From Shewanella litoralis (GTDB lineage: Bacteria; Pseudomonadota; Gammaproteobacteria; Enterobacterales; Shewanellaceae), in contig NZ_WSRZ01000015.1 of the NCBI RefSeq assembly GCF_009828585.1, forward strand, positions 1-64,000: 64,000 nt of DNA. Direction: 5' to 3'. Under the pieces are notes generated by a model. That model did not search any database. It saw only the letters and a program-made list of their open reading frames with translations, and was not told where the DNA came from. Shown here piece by piece: positions 38,040 through 48,290 of this stretch (the stretch's first letter is position 1; every line of letters begins with the position of its first letter). Position numbers and translations under genes: made by a program.

Positions 38040-38083
38040 TTTTGCCTCTTTGTGGTGAGTCATGTTATTCGTATAGGCTATGT

Positions 38084-38134
38084 TGTTAGAGGAGCCATAG
38101 TGTTAGAAAAGCCATAATGTTAGAGGAGCCATGT
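38084..38134. repeat. Three 17-bp direct repeats upstream of the ridA-like gene
   Basis: Units TGTTAGAGGAGCCATAG (38084-38100), TGTTAGAAAAGCCATAA (38101-38117) and TGTTAGAGGAGCCATGT (38118-38134) are adjacent with no gap. They lie 45 bp before the start of the exported RidA gene and could be operator sites. Confidence 0.9.
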
Positions 38135-38307
38135 CAGCGCTATCGATACACCTCTTAGTAAAGCAAGGTAACTAATCACCATTAATTATGCGAACTCTGA
38201 TTCACATAATCTACGCGAGACACACAAATAATGCAAACAGGCATTGTAGATTGAGTTAGCGATTAGCTGGCGATTAACTCACTATGGGCAAGTTTGGCGA
38301 GTAAAGC

Positions 38308-38937
38308 TTAAACCGATCTTAGGTAGGCGAGTAACACTTTAGGCAATTCGGCGGCAAAAGCATCGCAAGATAATTGACTGGCTAATGCCGGCGTTAAGGT
38401 GGGATATAACACTTTATCTAATAAAGTCGAAATCATCATAAACACAGCTAAATCAGCAGATTGTGCTTTATTCTTAGCGTTTATTTCGACATGGTAACGT
38501 AATATCAGTGCCGAAATACGCTGATAAATCACTTCACGGTTAACTAATTTATCCGATGCTAAAATGTCAGAGTGCAAGCGCGAATTGAGATGTAAAGTGC
38601 GGAATACACTTTGCCGATCACATAAAAATTGGTATATCTGTTGGCAGATAAGGGTTAAGGCTTGCGTCAAGTCTGTTGAGGTTCGTTGTTCAAGTTGGCT
38701 CACCCACACGTCGAGATCATGGCCAAAATCTTGATATAACAATGGCAGTAATGATTCTTTATCTTTAAAACGACGATAAAAGGTTCCTACAGAAACACCT
38801 GCGTGTTCTGCCAATTCTTTAATACTGATATGTTCAAAAAATTTATCTTGTAAGCAGTGGTGTAATGCATCAATCAACTTTTGCTGAGTATCTTGGCTTC
38901 GTTTTTGTTTCGGTTTAAAAATCGTAGTTTCAGGCAT
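38308..38937 (-). CDS. TetR family transcriptional regulator
   Basis: N-terminal TetR helix-turn-helix (ISIKELAEHAGVSVGTFYRRFKDKESLLPLLYQ) and a ligand-binding helical C-terminal domain. From the ATG at 38937 the protein has 209 residues. No clear ribosome binding site is seen there, and in-frame starts farther upstream (up to 39000) would add a hydrophobic stretch, so the start is uncertain. It lies next to the amidohydrolase/RidA pair in the same direction and may control it, which is inference. Confidence 0.85.
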   Translation of the reverse strand: MPETTIFKPKQKRSQDTQQKLIDALHHCLQDKFFEHISIKELAEHAGVSVGTFYRRFKDKESLLPLLYQDFGHDLDVWVSQLEQRTSTDLTQALTLICQQIYQFLCDRQSVFRTLHLNSRLHSDILASDKLVNREVIYQRISALILRYHVEINAKNKAQSADLAVFMMISTLLDKVLYPTLTPALASQLSCDAFAAELPKVLLAYLRSV

Positions 38938-39021
38938 AATAAACAGTACTGACAGCAACATGAGAGCACAGATAATGCGAAATTTAGCGTCAAACAGCAA
39001 CCGTTAACTGCCGATAAGATC

Positions 39022-39056
39022 AAAAAAGGGTAATGACATTATCATTACCCTTTTTT
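39022..39056. terminator. Terminator after fdx (isc operon end)
   Basis: Fifteen-bp stem (39022-39036 with 39042-39056) with six A and six T at its ends and a 5-base loop. It ends the isc operon on the minus strand. Confidence 0.95.
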
Positions 39057-39071
39057 AGTTTACTGCGCGGT

Positions 39072-39407
39072 TTAGCCTTCGCTAACCATGTTGATAGTGT
39101 ATTTAGGGATATCAATCACCATGTCACAATCAACCACTTTAGCTTGGCAAGATAAACGACTTTCAGGTTCTAAACCCCAAGCTTTATCAAGCATATCGTC
39201 TTCTAGCTCGTCACTTTCTTCAAGCTCGTTAAAGCCTTCACGAACAATAACGTGGCAAGTCGTACAGGCACATGACTTTTCACATGCATGTTCGATGTGA
39301 ATGCCGTTACGCAGTGCAACGTTTAAAATAGTCTCACCTACTTCTGCCTCAAGTACTGCGCCGTCTGGACAAAGCTCTTGATGGGGTAAAAATACTAACT
39401 GTGGCAT
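39072..39407 (-). CDS. fdx: ISC-type [2Fe-2S] ferredoxin
   Basis: Electron donor for Fe-S cluster assembly. Ligands Cys42, Cys48, Cys51 and Cys87 match E. coli Fdx. A further Cys46 lies in the same loop (CEKSCACTTC). Length 111 is standard. It is the last gene of the isc operon, 8 bp after hscA; iscX is not present after it. Confidence 0.97.
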   Translation of the reverse strand: MPQLVFLPHQELCPDGAVLEAEVGETILNVALRNGIHIEHACEKSCACTTCHVIVREGFNELEESDELEDDMLDKAWGLEPESRLSCQAKVVDCDMVIDIPKYTINMVSEG

Positions 39408-39415
39408 TATTTCAC

Positions 39416-41275
39416 CTATATGTTATCGACCGACTGCCCTTTTAGCGCCGCTCTAATAGAATTATCCATGCGTCGTGACGCAAAATCTTGAGTTTGATCA
39501 TCGAGATTAGCAATAGCTTTCTCAATGGCATCAACATCATCTTGCTGTGCGGTAACATCAAGTAACGCAATAGCGTCTGTTAACTGCTTACGCTCTTGCT
39601 CATCAAGTAAATCACCGTCTTTGCCTAATGCGGCATTTAATGACTCTATCACTCGCGCCGCTTCTACTTTTTGCTCAGCCAGCATACGACGAATAATGTC
39701 ATCTTTTGCATGCTTCATTGAGTCTTTTAGCATGGTTGCAATTTCAGTGTCAGACAAACCAAATGAAGGCTTAACCTGAATGGTGGTTTTCACTTCGGTG
39801 GATTTCTCCATCGCTGTGACACTGAGCAATCCATCTGCATCCACTTGGAATGTCACACGAATATGTGCAGCGCCTGCGGCCATAGCCGGAATACCATGTA
39901 GCGTAAAACGTGCGAGTGAACGGCAATCTTCCACCAATTCACGCTCGCCCTGTACCACATGAAAAGCCATCGCCGTTTGGCCGTCTTTAAACGTGGTAAA
40001 CTCTTGTGCGCGTGCGACCGGAATCGTGGTGTTACGGGTCACGACTTTTTCAACCAATCCGCCCATGGTTTCAACCCCAAGCGATAATGGAATAACATCT
40101 AACAATAACAAGTCTGACTCTGGTTTATTACCCACCAAAATATCAGCTTGGATCGCAGCGCCTATAGCGACAACGCGATCAGGGTCAATGGAGGTCAGTG
40201 GCATTTTCTTAAAGAAAGCTTCCACTTGCTCACGCACTAAAGGTACGCGCGTTGAGCCGCCGACCATCACGGTTTCAATCACTTCATCAACACTAACACC
40301 GGCGTCACGAAGCGTACGACGACAACTGCTAATAGTCTTTTTAACTAATGCGCCAATCAGTTCATTAAATAACGATTTTTCAACTGAAGTGGTTAATGTT
40401 TGATTATCAATCACAACGCTAGCATCTGTGCTATCGTTTTCTGTTAGGGCTTCTTTTACTCTACGTGCTTCAATTAATAACTGACGCGCCAACTGATTGT
40501 TAGGCTCAGTAATATCCCACACTTGTTGTAAATGGCTCACTAACAAATGATCAAAGTCATCACCACCCAACGCAGAATCACCACCGGTTGCGAGTACTTC
40601 AAAAACACCGCGGTTTAGACGCAGCACAGAGATATCAAACGTGCCGCCACCTAGGTCATATATGGCTATCACGCCTTCTTGCTTAGAATCTAATCCGTAA
40701 GCAATTGCCGCTGCGGTAGGCTCGTTTAACAAACGTAAAACTTTTACACCTAATAATTCAGCCGCATCTTTAGTGCCTTGACGTTGAGCATCATCAAAAT
40801 AAGCGGGTACAGTAATCACAATACCTTGTAACTCGCCGCCTAGTGTTGTTTCTGCACGAGCAATTAGTGGCTTAAGAATTTCTGCCGATACTTGCACTGG
40901 GTTCACAGGCCCTGTAGGTGTGCTAAACACAGGTAAACCATTTTCGCTAGCGTGTAATGCATAAGGGAGTTTATGTACACCCGATTGCACATCAGCCAGG
41001 CTGCGGCCCATGAAACGTTTAACCGATACGATGGTGTTTTGCGGATCTAACGCTGATTTAGCCTGGGCATCATAGCCGACTTGCACGGTGTCTTTACCGT
41101 AATGCACAACCGACGGTAAAGAATGACGACCGTGATCATCAGCTAAAGTCGATGCAAGGCCACTTCTCACTGTCGCCACTAATGAATTTGTAGTGCCAAG
41201 ATCGATACCCACAGCCAAACGGTGTTGGTGCGGTGCGGCGCTTTGGCCAGGTTCTGCAATTTGCAACAGTGCCAT
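39416..41275 (-). CDS. hscA: Fe-S protein assembly chaperone HscA
   Basis: Specialised Hsp70 that with HscB releases clusters from IscU. ATPase motifs [28 protein letters not shown] and [11 protein letters not shown] are present, followed by the substrate-binding domain and helical lid. From the ATG at 41275 (GGAA upstream) the protein has 619 residues, similar to the 616 of E. coli HscA. A longer frame upstream begins in non-conserved sequence. Confidence 0.96.
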   Translation of the reverse strand: MALLQIAEPGQSAAPHQHRLAVGIDLGTTNSLVATVRSGLASTLADDHGRHSLPSVVHYGKDTVQVGYDAQAKSALDPQNTIVSVKRFMGRSLADVQSGVHKLPYALHASENGLPVFSTPTGPVNPVQVSAEILKPLIARAETTLGGELQGIVITVPAYFDDAQRQGTKDAAELLGVKVLRLLNEPTAAAIAYGLDSKQEGVIAIYDLGGGTFDISVLRLNRGVFEVLATGGDSALGGDDFDHLLVSHLQQVWDITEPNNQLARQLLIEARRVKEALTENDSTDASVVIDNQTLTTSVEKSLFNELIGALVKKTISSCRRTLRDAGVSVDEVIETVMVGGSTRVPLVREQVEAFFKKMPLTSIDPDRVVAIGAAIQADILVGNKPESDLLLLDVIPLSLGVETMGGLVEKVVTRNTTIPVARAQEFTTFKDGQTAMAFHVVQGERELVEDCRSLARFTLHGIPAMAAGAAHIRVTFQVDADGLLSVTAMEKSTEVKTTIQVKPSFGLSDTEIATMLKDSMKHAKDDIIRRMLAEQKVEAARVIESLNAALGKDGDLLDEQERKQLTDAIALLDVTAQQDDVDAIEKAIANLDDQTQDFASRRMDNSIRAALKGQSVDNI

Positions 41276-41339
41276 AGTGTTCCAACTTGTTGTGTTATTG
41301 ACCAGCATTGCTAGTCATAAAATTTAATGTATGCCTTAC

Positions 41340-41864
41340 TTAGTCAAGCAAACCATCTTCAATGCGGTTTAACTCATCTTGCAATTTTGCCATAAACTTT
41401 AACTTACGAATTTGATCTGCAGCCAATAATGCATCAGCCTCTTCAGTTGATGCGAGTAACGCGGTTAATTTAGTCGACAGCGTCGATTCAAACTCGCCAA
41501 AAGAGTCGTATAACTCGTCTATCAAGTCTTGAGGTGCATTACTGTGCTGAATATCTTCTAACGCTTCGCGCCACTCCATTTGTTGCATTAAAAATGCACC
41601 ATCTTTTAGGGTGGTGGTTTCGTGACTTAATTCAATACCACGCAAACTCAGCATATGCTCAGCACGGCGTAAGGGATTTTTTAAGGTTTGATAACCATCA
41701 TTCACTTGCGAAGTACGTTGTACCGAAAGCAATTTTTGTTGTTCGGTGTCGTTAGCAAATTTATCGGGATGAACCGCCCGTTGCAGTTCGCGGTAGCGTT
41801 CTGCAAGTAAGGCGGTGTCGATATCAAAGGCAGGTTCTAGATTGAACAGATCGAAATAATTCAT
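41340..41864 (-). CDS. hscB: Fe-S protein assembly co-chaperone HscB
   Basis: J-domain protein (174 residues) with the HPD motif in [10 protein letters not shown] near residue 32 and the C-terminal three-helix IscU-binding domain. It stimulates Hsc[16 protein letters not shown] is a typical N terminus. It lies between iscA and hscA in the isc operon. Confidence 0.96.
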   Translation of the reverse strand: MNYFDLFNLEPAFDIDTALLAERYRELQRAVHPDKFANDTEQQKLLSVQRTSQVNDGYQTLKNPLRRAEHMLSLRGIELSHETTTLKDGAFLMQQMEWREALEDIQHSNAPQDLIDELYDSFGEFESTLSTKLTALLASTEEADALLAADQIRKLKFMAKLQDELNRIEDGLLD

Positions 41865-41913
41865 GGGCAGATATCATGCTTACTGTTTTCGATAAAACGG
41901 CTAAGGTGAATAA

Positions 41914-42237
41914 TTAAACGGTGAAACTCTCACCGCAACCACACTCACCTTTTGCATTTGGGTTATTGAACTGGAAGCCTTCATTAAGGCCTTCTTTAAC
42001 GAAATCCAATTCAATACCTTGCAAATAAATGAAGCTTTTAGCATCGATGATGATATTGACACCATCGATTGTATAAAGCTCATCATCGTCATTGAGTTCA
42101 TCAACAAACTCAATGACGTATGCCATACCTGAACAACCCGATGTTCTCAATCCAAGGCGTAAACCTAAGCCTTTACCACGGTTAGCAAGAAACGATCTTA
42201 CTCGGTCTGCCGCCGCAGGTGTCATTGAAATAGCCAT
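41914..42237 (-). CDS. iscA: Iron-sulfur cluster assembly protein IscA
   Basis: A-type carrier of 107 residues. The three conserved cysteines are Cys35 (SGCSG) and Cys99/Cys101 (CGCGESF) that bind iron or a cluster. It lies 14 bp after iscU. Confidence 0.97.
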   Translation of the reverse strand: MAISMTPAAADRVRSFLANRGKGLGLRLGLRTSGCSGMAYVIEFVDELNDDDELYTIDGVNIIIDAKSFIYLQGIELDFVKEGLNEGFQFNNPNAKGECGCGESFTV

Positions 42238-42251
42238 CTACACTCCAGGTA

Positions 42252-42635
42252 TTACTTAGCTTGTTTGCTTTTATACTCTTCAATTGCCGCTTTAATGGCA
42301 TCTTCTGCCAAAATTGAGCAATGAATCTTAACTGGTGGCAATGCTAACTCTTCAGCAATATCAGCATTTTTGATCGTTGCTGCTTCGTCAACGCTTTTGC
42401 CTTTAACCCATTCAGTGACCAGTGAACTAGACGCTATAGCACTACCACAACCGTAGGTTTTGAATTTTGCATCTTCAATAATGCCGTCGGCACTAATTTT
42501 CAATTGCAACTTCATTACGTCACCACATGCGGGTGCGCCAACCATACCGGTGACTACTGATGGATCGTTTTTGTCAAATGAACCAACGTTACGTGGGTTT
42601 TCATAATGATCGATTACTTTTTCGCTATAAGCCAT
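42252..42635 (-). CDS. iscU: Fe-S cluster scaffold IscU
   Basis: Scaffold on which the [2Fe-2S] cluster is built, 127 residues. Ligands Cys37, Cys63 and Cys106 and Asp39 are present. The LPPVK motif (99-103) that binds HscA is intact. It follows iscS by 32 bp. Confidence 0.98.
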   Translation of the reverse strand: MAYSEKVIDHYENPRNVGSFDKNDPSVVTGMVGAPACGDVMKLQLKISADGIIEDAKFKTYGCGSAIASSSLVTEWVKGKSVDEAATIKNADIAEELALPPVKIHCSILAEDAIKAAIEEYKSKQAK

Positions 42636-42667
42636 GATACTGCTCCAAAATCTTTGTCGTTATACGA

Positions 42668-43882
42668 TTAGTGATGTGCCCATTGAACCTGGTTCAAATC
42701 AATACCATCTTTAAACATCTCCCAAAGTGGAGACATCTCACGTAACTTATCAATTGATTCAGTTATCGTTTTGATAGCGTGTTCAATTTCTTCATCGGTA
42801 GTGAAACGACCAATTGAGAAACGAATTGAGCTGTGAGCCATTTCATCGTTTAAACCTAATGCTCGTAATACGTAGCTCGGTTCTAAACTGGCTGAGGTAC
42901 AGGCTGAACCTGAAGAAACCGCTAAGTCTTTTAATGCCATCATTAACGACTCACCTTCAACAAAGTTGAAGCTCACGTTAAAGATGCCGCTGTAGCGTTG
43001 TTCCATATCACCATTGATATAGGTTTCTTCGATATGCTTGATGCCGTTCCATAACTTGTCACGAAGACGAGTAATGCGAGCACTATCTTCTGCCATATCT
43101 TGTTTAGCTACGGCTGCAGCTTCACCTAAACCAACAATCTGGTGTGTCGCTAATGTGCCACTGCGCATACCACGCTCGTGCCCACCGCCATGCATTTGTG
43201 ATTCAAGACGAATACGTGGCTTACGACGGACATATAACGCGCCGATACCTTTAGGGCCGTACATCTTGTGGCCAGAAATCGAAATCAAATCAACTTTTGT
43301 TGTTTGCACATCAATCGGTAATTTACCTGCACTTTGCGCAGCATCCATATGGAAGAATATACCTTTTGAACGACATAACTCACCAATGGCATTGATGTCA
43401 TGAACCACACCAATTTCGTTGTTAACATGCATAATGCTAACCAAAATAGTGTCATCGCGCATGGCCGCTTCTAAGCGCTCCATTGGGATGATGCCATTGG
43501 CTTCTGGCTCAAGGTAAGTCACTTCATAACCTTCACGCTCTAACTGACGACAAGTATCAAGAGTCGCTTTATGTTCAGTTTTACTGGTGATGATGTGCTT
43601 GCCCTTTTTATGATAAAAATGGGCAATACCTTTAATCGCAAGGTTGCTTGATTCTGTCGCACCTGAGGTGAAAACGATTTCGCGGTGATCAGCATTAATC
43701 AAATCAGCAACTTGATTACGGGCGACATCAACCGCCTCTTCTGCTTGCCAACCATAACGATGTGAACGCGATGCTGGATTACCAAACACGCCGTCCATTG
43801 TCATGTGTTGCATCATTTTTTCTGCGACACGCGGATCTACAGGGGTTGTGGCGGCATAATCTAAATAGATAGGAAGCTTCAT
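42668..43882 (-). CDS. iscS: Cysteine desulfurase IscS
   Basis: PLP enzyme that takes sulfur from cysteine for Fe-S clusters and tRNA thiolation. The PLP lysine is Lys206 ([10 protein letters not shown]) and the active-site persulfide cysteine is Cys328 (SGSACTSAS). Length 404 equals E. coli IscS, and the C terminus ends in VQWAHH. It is the second gene of the operon, 79 bp after iscR. Confidence 0.98.
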   Translation of the reverse strand: MKLPIYLDYAATTPVDPRVAEKMMQHMTMDGVFGNPASRSHRYGWQAEEAVDVARNQVADLINADHREIVFTSGATESSNLAIKGIAHFYHKKGKHIITSKTEHKATLDTCRQLEREGYEVTYLEPEANGIIPMERLEAAMRDDTILVSIMHVNNEIGVVHDINAIGELCRSKGIFFHMDAAQSAGKLPIDVQTTKVDLISISGHKMYGPKGIGALYVRRKPRIRLESQMHGGGHERGMRSGTLATHQIVGLGEAAAVAKQDMAEDSARITRLRDKLWNGIKHIEETYINGDMEQRYSGIFNVSFNFVEGESLMMALKDLAVSSGSACTSASLEPSYVLRALGLNDEMAHSSIRFSIGRFTTDEEIEHAIKTITESIDKLREMSPLWEMFKDGIDLNQVQWAHH

Positions 43883-43961
43883 AACACACTCCGTACTTAG
43901 CAGTCTCAGATGAGGCTACATACAACGTACAAATAATTATTTATCAATCAACATAGCGGAG

Positions 43962-44423
43962 TTACAAACTCACTCTATGTTCCTTTTGCATTTCATCTTG
44001 CTTTAGCGAGATAAATTGAACGTCTCGTTTTTGCATTAAGCCTGCAAGCGAAATACCATCTAAAAACTCAGAAATTTGTTTACTTAAGTCGCCCCATAAC
44101 GAATGGGTTAGGCAACGAGTACCGCTTTGGCAGTTACCTTGTCCTTGACAACGAGTGGCATCAACAGATTCATCAACGGCATGCACGACCATACCTACTG
44201 AAATATCGACGGCTTCTAGGCCTAAACGATAACCGCCACCGGGTCCGCGAACACTCGACACTAGACCATGTTTACGTAACTTTGCGAAGAGTTGTTCAAG
44301 ATAAGACAAAGAGATACCTTGTCTTTCAGAAATATCGGCTAAGGGCACTGGGCCTGCAGCTGAGTGAATAGCAACATCTAACATAGCTGTCACTGCATAG
44401 CGACCTTTTGATGTAAGTTTCAT
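43962..44423 (-). CDS. iscR: Fe-S cluster regulator IscR
   Basis: Rrf2-family regulator of 153 residues. A [2Fe-2S] cluster is bound by Cys92, Cys98, Cys104 and His107. The winged helix is at the N terminus ([20 protein letters not shown]). I start at 44423; the longer frame to 44483 would overlap the promoter and operators. With cluster it represses isc at the two type-1 sites just upstream; without cluster repression is lifted. Confidence 0.97.
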   Translation of the reverse strand: MKLTSKGRYAVTAMLDVAIHSAAGPVPLADISERQGISLSYLEQLFAKLRKHGLVSSVRGPGGGYRLGLEAVDISVGMVVHAVDESVDATRCQGQGNCQSGTRCLTHSLWGDLSKQISEFLDGISLAGLMQKRDVQFISLKQDEMQKEHRVSL

Positions 44424-44462
44424 AACTTGTACTGCTCCCAAAAAGTATGCAGTAATTTCATC

Positions 44463-44487
44463 ATACCCGACTAATTTAGTCAAGTAT
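44463..44487 (-). promoter_or_regulatory. IscR type-1 operator, promoter-proximal
   Basis: A 25-bp site that fits the type-1 consensus ATASYYGACTRWWWYAGTCRRSTAT at all key positions: ATACTTGACTA at one end, TAGTCGGGTAT at the other. It contains the likely -35 TTGACT of the isc promoter, so binding of [2Fe-2S]-IscR blocks RNA polymerase. Confidence 0.9.
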
Positions 44488-44512
44488 TAATCCGACTAAT
44501 TTACTCAGGTAT
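44488..44512 (-). promoter_or_regulatory. IscR type-1 operator, distal
   Basis: A second, less perfect 25-bp type-1 site directly abuts the first (core CCTGAGTAAATTAGTCGG). Tandem sites of this kind are also present at E. coli iscR. Confidence 0.8.
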
Positions 44513-44652
44513 TAAGGTATTTCATATAACAAAAGGTTTTATTTTCGCGGGGGTATTTAACCTTTTTATCCGTAAAAATTCAATGCCGATAAGGCAATTA
44601 ATCGCAATATCGACCATTTTTTTGACCTGTATCTACAATGACTTAGTTATCG

Positions 44653-45474
44653 TTAAATACTAGGGTCAAACTTATCGATGTCTTGTTTACGATTACTCGC
44701 GGCATTTCGCTCAGCTTCATCAAAAGCATCCACGTTTAACTCTGGCAACTTTTTAGTACACACTTCACCGCCCATTTGCTGAATAGCCTGGCATAACTCT
44801 TGGACTTTAGAATCCATTAAATGCATATGATCAAGCATCTGCCCTATGGCGTTTGCAACTGGGTCGGGATTATCTGGTGACACAGCGTAAGCATCAAAAC
44901 CATACTTTTTGGCCATTTCTGTGCGGCGCTCAGTTTTCTCTTTTGACTGGTTTGTTGGTGATGCGACTACTCGGCCAGGGATCCCCACGACGGTGTGATC
45001 GCTTGCCACATCTTTAACTACCACAGAGTTTGAACCAACCCGCGCACCATCGTGCATCGTAATGGGGCCTAATACTTTAGCACCCGCGCCAATCACCACA
45101 TTATTACCCAAGGTTGGATGACGTTTGCCTGCTTGCCAGGTCGTTCCACCTAAGGTCACACTGTGATAAAGCGTGCAATCATCGCCAATTTCGGCTGTTT
45201 CGCCTATCACGACACCCATGCCGTGATCGATAAAGAAGCGTCGGCCTATTGTTGCCCCTGGATGAATCTCAACCCCAGTTAACCAACGTGAAAACGTCGA
45301 CAAACAACGCGCAGTAAAATGCCATTTCGCTAACCACAATTTATGGCTCACTCGATGGATCCAAATGGCGTGCATCCCCGGATAGTTAAATATAATCTCG
45401 AGAGTACTGTTTGCTGCAGGATCGCGGTGGTAAATCGACTCTATATCTTCTTTAATTCTAGCAATGACGCCCAT
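44653..45474 (-). CDS. cysE: Serine O-acetyltransferase
   Basis: First step of cysteine synthesis (serine + acetyl-CoA to O-acetylserine). Left-handed beta-helix hexapeptide repeats (about 65-190) contain [21 protein letters not shown] with the catalytic His/Asp pair, and TLGGTTW. Its N-terminal helical domain is short and it has a C-terminal extension of about 80 residues ([15 protein letters not shown]), similar to the Azotobacter-type CysE found beside isc genes. It lies between trmJ and iscR, which fits cysteine supply for IscS. Confidence 0.95.
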   Translation of the reverse strand: MGVIARIKEDIESIYHRDPAANSTLEIIFNYPGMHAIWIHRVSHKLWLAKWHFTARCLSTFSRWLTGVEIHPGATIGRRFFIDHGMGVVIGETAEIGDDCTLYHSVTLGGTTWQAGKRHPTLGNNVVIGAGAKVLGPITMHDGARVGSNSVVVKDVASDHTVVGIPGRVVASPTNQSKEKTERRTEMAKKYGFDAYAVSPDNPDPVANAIGQMLDHMHLMDSKVQELCQAIQQMGGEVCTKKLPELNVDAFDEAERNAASNRKQDIDKFDPSI

Positions 45475-45491
45475 GGTGTGTTCCTTACGGA

Positions 45492-46214
45492 TTAATCTTG
45501 TTGGTCCATTTTCTTGTCAACGGAACTCAAAATACCACGCAGAATATTCATTTCTGGCGCTTCAATTCGCGCTCGGGTAAATAAACGACGCAGTTTAGTC
45601 ATCACTTGACCAGGATGATTTTTTATCACAAAACCGGTTTTAGATAAGGTGGATTCTAGGTGCACAAAAAATCGGTCAAGCTCAACCGTTAATGGATATT
45701 CTTCAGTTTCTGCCGGCGCTTCTGTCTGGGCTAAATGCGCCACACGCGTTTCATAACAGATAATCTGTACTGCTTGCGCTAAGTTGAGTGAACTGTATTC
45801 AGGGTTCGCAGGTATCGCCACATGATATGTGCACTGTTGTAGCTCTTCGTTACTTAACCCATGGTTTTCACGGCCAAATACAATCGCAACAGGACCGCTT
45901 AAACATTCTTGGGTTAGTTTTTGCCCCGCTTCACGCGGGTCAAGCATTGGCCAATCTAATGTACGGCTTCTTGCACTGGTGGCAATCACTAGGCTGCAGT
46001 CTGCAATGGCTTCTTGTAATGAATTAACCGTGGTGACATTTTTAAGAATGTCAGAAGCACCTGCTGCAAGGGCAATTGATTGGCCATCTGGCTCAACGCG
46101 AGGTTCAGCAAGATATAAATTAGATAATCCCATGGTTTTCATCGCTCTAGCGGTAGAGCCAATATTACCTGGGTGAGACGTTCCAACTAAAACAACACGA
46201 ATATTACTGAGCAT
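45492..46214 (-). CDS. trmJ: tRNA (cytidine/uridine-2'-O-)-methyltransferase TrmJ
   Basis: SPOUT-class methyltransferase that modifies ribose 32 of several tRNAs with SAM. Knot motifs [39 protein letters not shown] and [18 protein letters not shown] are typical. Length 240 is standard. It lies upstream of cysE by 17 bp and divergent to suhB, mirroring the suhB-trmJ-iscR order of E. coli. Confidence 0.96.
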   Translation of the reverse strand: MLSNIRVVLVGTSHPGNIGSTARAMKTMGLSNLYLAEPRVEPDGQSIALAAGASDILKNVTTVNSLQEAIADCSLVIATSARSRTLDWPMLDPREAGQKLTQECLSGPVAIVFGRENHGLSNEELQQCTYHVAIPANPEYSSLNLAQAVQIICYETRVAHLAQTEAPAETEEYPLTVELDRFFVHLESTLSKTGFVIKNHPGQVMTKLRRLFTRARIEAPEMNILRGILSSVDKKMDQQD

Positions 46215-46293
46215 GTACGACTTTCTTTAGACAAAAAATATTGCCCATATATTAACACAGTCGTTGTTTATTACGTTATATGAAAATCTGCAT

Positions 46294-46321
46294 TTGATAT
46301 AATCTCTAAATTAAGTATAAT
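46294..46321 (+). promoter_or_regulatory. suhB promoter
   Basis: TTGATA (46294-46299) and TATAAT (46316-46321) are separated by 16 bases and followed by a GC-rich discriminator GCGGGCGC. The layout resembles stringently controlled promoters. The predicted transcript start near 46328 gives a leader of about 37 bases that contains boxA. Confidence 0.75.
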
Positions 46322-46339
46322 GCGGGCGCTATTTTACTC

Positions 46340-46350
46340 GTTCTTTAACA
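46340..46350 (+). promoter_or_regulatory. boxA-like element in the suhB leader
   Basis: GTTCTTTAACA matches the rrn boxA core (GCTCTTTAACA) except for one base and lies 3 bases before the Shine-Dalgarno AGGGGAT (46354-46360). In E. coli, Nus factors bind a boxA at the same place to repress suhB translation. Confidence 0.75.
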
Positions 46351-46364
46351 TCCAGGGGATTGCA

Positions 46365-47168
46365 ATGCATCCGATGCTGACTATTGCCACGCGCGCTGCA
46401 CGCGCTGCGGGCCAAACTATTATGCGCGCCTATACTGAACTTGACCGTGTTGAGGTTAGCAGTAAAGGTATTAATGATTTTGTAACTAGTGTAGACAAGG
46501 AAGCAGAAGCAACTATTACTTATCAAATTCGTAAATCTTACCCAGATCACACTATCGTGGGCGAAGAAGACGGTGAAAACCGTGGTAAAGACAAAGATTA
46601 CGTTTGGATAGTTGATCCTTTGGATGGCACTAACAACTTCGTTCGTGGTATTCCTCATTTCGCAGTATCTATCGCAGTTCAGTATAAAGGCAAAATTGAA
46701 GTTGCCGTCATTTACGATCCAGTTCGTGAAGAATTATTCTCAGCTGTTCGCGGTAAAGGTGCCAAGTTAAACGATTTCCGTTTACGTGTAACCAATGTTA
46801 ACGACCTAAGCAATACCATGATTGGTACTGGCTTCCCATTCAAGGCTCGCCAACACACTGACACCTACATGGCTATTTTGGCAGAAGTATTTCCGCTGTG
46901 TGCAGATTTACGCCGTACAGGTTCTGCAGCATTAGACCTAGCTTACGTTGCTGCAGGCCGTTTAGATGGTTTCTTCGAAATCGGCTTAAAACCATGGGAC
47001 ATCGCAGCAGGCGACTTAATTTGTCGTGAAGCTGGCGGCACTGTGACCGACTTTATGGGCGCTCATAATTATATGACTTCAGGTAACATTGTTGCCGGCA
47101 GTCCAAAAGTAACCACGCAGCTAGTGAAAACCATGCGTCCGTTACTAAACGAAGGGTTAAAGCGCTAA
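46365..47168 (+). CDS. suhB: Inositol monophosphatase family protein / Nus factor SuhB
   Basis: Mg-dependent phosphatase fold with the IMPase motifs VDKEAEATI, GEEDGE, WIVDPLDGTNNF and WDIAAGDLI. The main role in gammaproteobacteria is in the rRNA antitermination complex with NusA, NusB, NusE and NusG. I start at the ATG at 46365 (AGGGGAT upstream), giving 267 residues like E. coli; a longer frame upstream would read through the boxA and promoter. Expression is probably autoregulated through boxA. Confidence 0.97.
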   Translation: MHPMLTIATRAARAAGQTIMRAYTELDRVEVSSKGINDFVTSVDKEAEATITYQIRKSYPDHTIVGEEDGENRGKDKDYVWIVDPLDGTNNFVRGIPHFAVSIAVQYKGKIEVAVIYDPVREELFSAVRGKGAKLNDFRLRVTNVNDLSNTMIGTGFPFKARQHTDTYMAILAEVFPLCADLRRTGSAALDLAYVAAGRLDGFFEIGLKPWDIAAGDLICREAGGTVTDFMGAHNYMTSGNIVAGSPKVTTQLVKTMRPLLNEGLKR

Positions 47169-47196
47169 GCTAATACCCCAATACGACATGTATTCA

Positions 47197-47238
47197 TAAA
47201 ACCGCTAATTGCAGCAATGCTATTAGCGGTTTTTTTAT
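47197..47238 (+). terminator. Terminator after suhB
   Basis: Stem AAACCGCTAAT/ATTAGCGGTTT with a loop of 12 bases, followed by a T-run (GGTTTTTTTAT). Confidence 0.9.
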
Positions 47239-47276
47239 CTGTGAATTTGCTAAAGTTGAACCGGATCACTGGGCAA

Positions 47277-47298
47277 ATTATCGAAACTCGTCGATAAT
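47277..47298. repeat. Inverted repeat upstream of psiE
   Basis: ATTATCGA and TCGATAAT are perfect inverted copies with a 6-base spacer, 30 bp before the psiE start. It looks like an operator, but I cannot name the regulator; it does not match the Pho box. Confidence 0.5.
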
Positions 47299-47328
47299 GC
47301 AGACTCATTTGTTCACAGAATAACAACT

Positions 47329-47739
47329 ATGCCATTACATAAAGCGAAAGAGTTAAGCATCAAATCCTTAAAGAGCTTTGAACACTTAGTCTTGTTCATC
47401 ATTGCGCTGGCGACCTTATTTGCCATCGGTGAAGAAATCCTCCACATGATCGCTATTCGTACCGTTGAATTAGCCGACTTACTTTTACTGTTCATTTACC
47501 TCGAAGTGCTCGCCATGGTGGTGAACTACATCGAGTCGGGTAAGTTACCCATCCGCATGCCACTGTACATTGCCATCGTCGCGTTAGCGCGATACCTCAT
47601 CTTAGACATGAAAGCCATGGAAGACTGGCGTATTTTAGCCATCTCAGTATCAACTATCGTTTTGGCGTGTACGGTCATAGTGATCCGTTGGGGTCAGTTA
47701 AAAATGCCTTACCCTAAAAACCAGGATTACGACAATTAG
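47329..47739 (+). CDS. psiE: Phosphate-starvation-inducible PsiE family protein
   Basis: A 136-residue inner-membrane protein with four hydrophobic helices. It has the PsiE signatures FEHLVLFIIALATLFAIGEEI and LEVLAMVVNYIESGKLPIRMPLYIAIVALARYLI. Its biochemical role is unknown. There is no clear Shine-Dalgarno before the ATG and no Pho box is seen upstream, so phosphate control is not supported here. Confidence 0.9.
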   Translation: MPLHKAKELSIKSLKSFEHLVLFIIALATLFAIGEEILHMIAIRTVELADLLLLFIYLEVLAMVVNYIESGKLPIRMPLYIAIVALARYLILDMKAMEDWRILAISVSTIVLACTVIVIRWGQLKMPYPKNQDYDN

Positions 47740-47881
47740 CATAGCGTCCTTAGAACGAGGATGATTGAACATTAACTCTGTCTTAGCGCTTGCTTAACAA
47801 AGCAAATATGCTAACAATAAGATTAATCACAGTAATACCACAGCCATTAATTCAGTGTTTTGATTTTCAAGGAGCGACAGT

Positions 47882-48184
47882 ATGGGCCAAGAGCCAACAG
47901 GATTTGACGAAAAACGCGGTTCACTTAGAGTTGATATGGAAGCTGAACGGGTACGTTTAGATTGGATAAACGCCCAAGGCGAGTCTTGCCAGGACTTTGG
48001 TGTTTGCATTGATTTAGCCCGAAAAGGTGTATTGCTAGACTTTAAAAACGCTTTTAAATTGGGTGATCTTATCGCAATAACTTTTAACGAAAACACGCCT
48101 AAGCAAAATACCATTAAAGGCCAGGTGTGTCGCTGCTCTGAATGTTCGCCGCAAAGCTATCATATTGCGCTTCAATTAATTTAA
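47882..48184 (+). CDS. PilZ domain protein
   Basis: A 100-residue single-domain protein. The c-di-GMP-binding RxxxR motif is RGSLR at about 12-16. The second motif reads DLARKG, a variant of D/NxSxxG with Ala for Ser, so affinity for c-di-GMP could be reduced. RBS AAGGAG precedes the ATG. It lies next to a ParA/RHH pair; whether the three genes cooperate is unknown. Confidence 0.85.
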   Translation: MGQEPTGFDEKRGSLRVDMEAERVRLDWINAQGESCQDFGVCIDLARKGVLLDFKNAFKLGDLIAITFNENTPKQNTIKGQVCRCSECSPQSYHIALQLI

Positions 48185-48290
48185 ATCATTGAATATTTCA
48201 TGCAGTCTGAGTGGGCTGCTCTATACTCAATAAATTAGCAGCATTAGCCAGTTGCGACGTTATACAACGTTAAGCGTAGAGGATCTAAAC

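Noticed and set aside
39993-40403. 136-codon plus-strand frame inside hscA
   Set aside because: Antisense shadow of the conserved HscA coding sequence.
44424-44483. 20-residue extension of IscR
   Set aside because: It overlaps the IscR operator and promoter; MKLTSKGRY is the conserved start.
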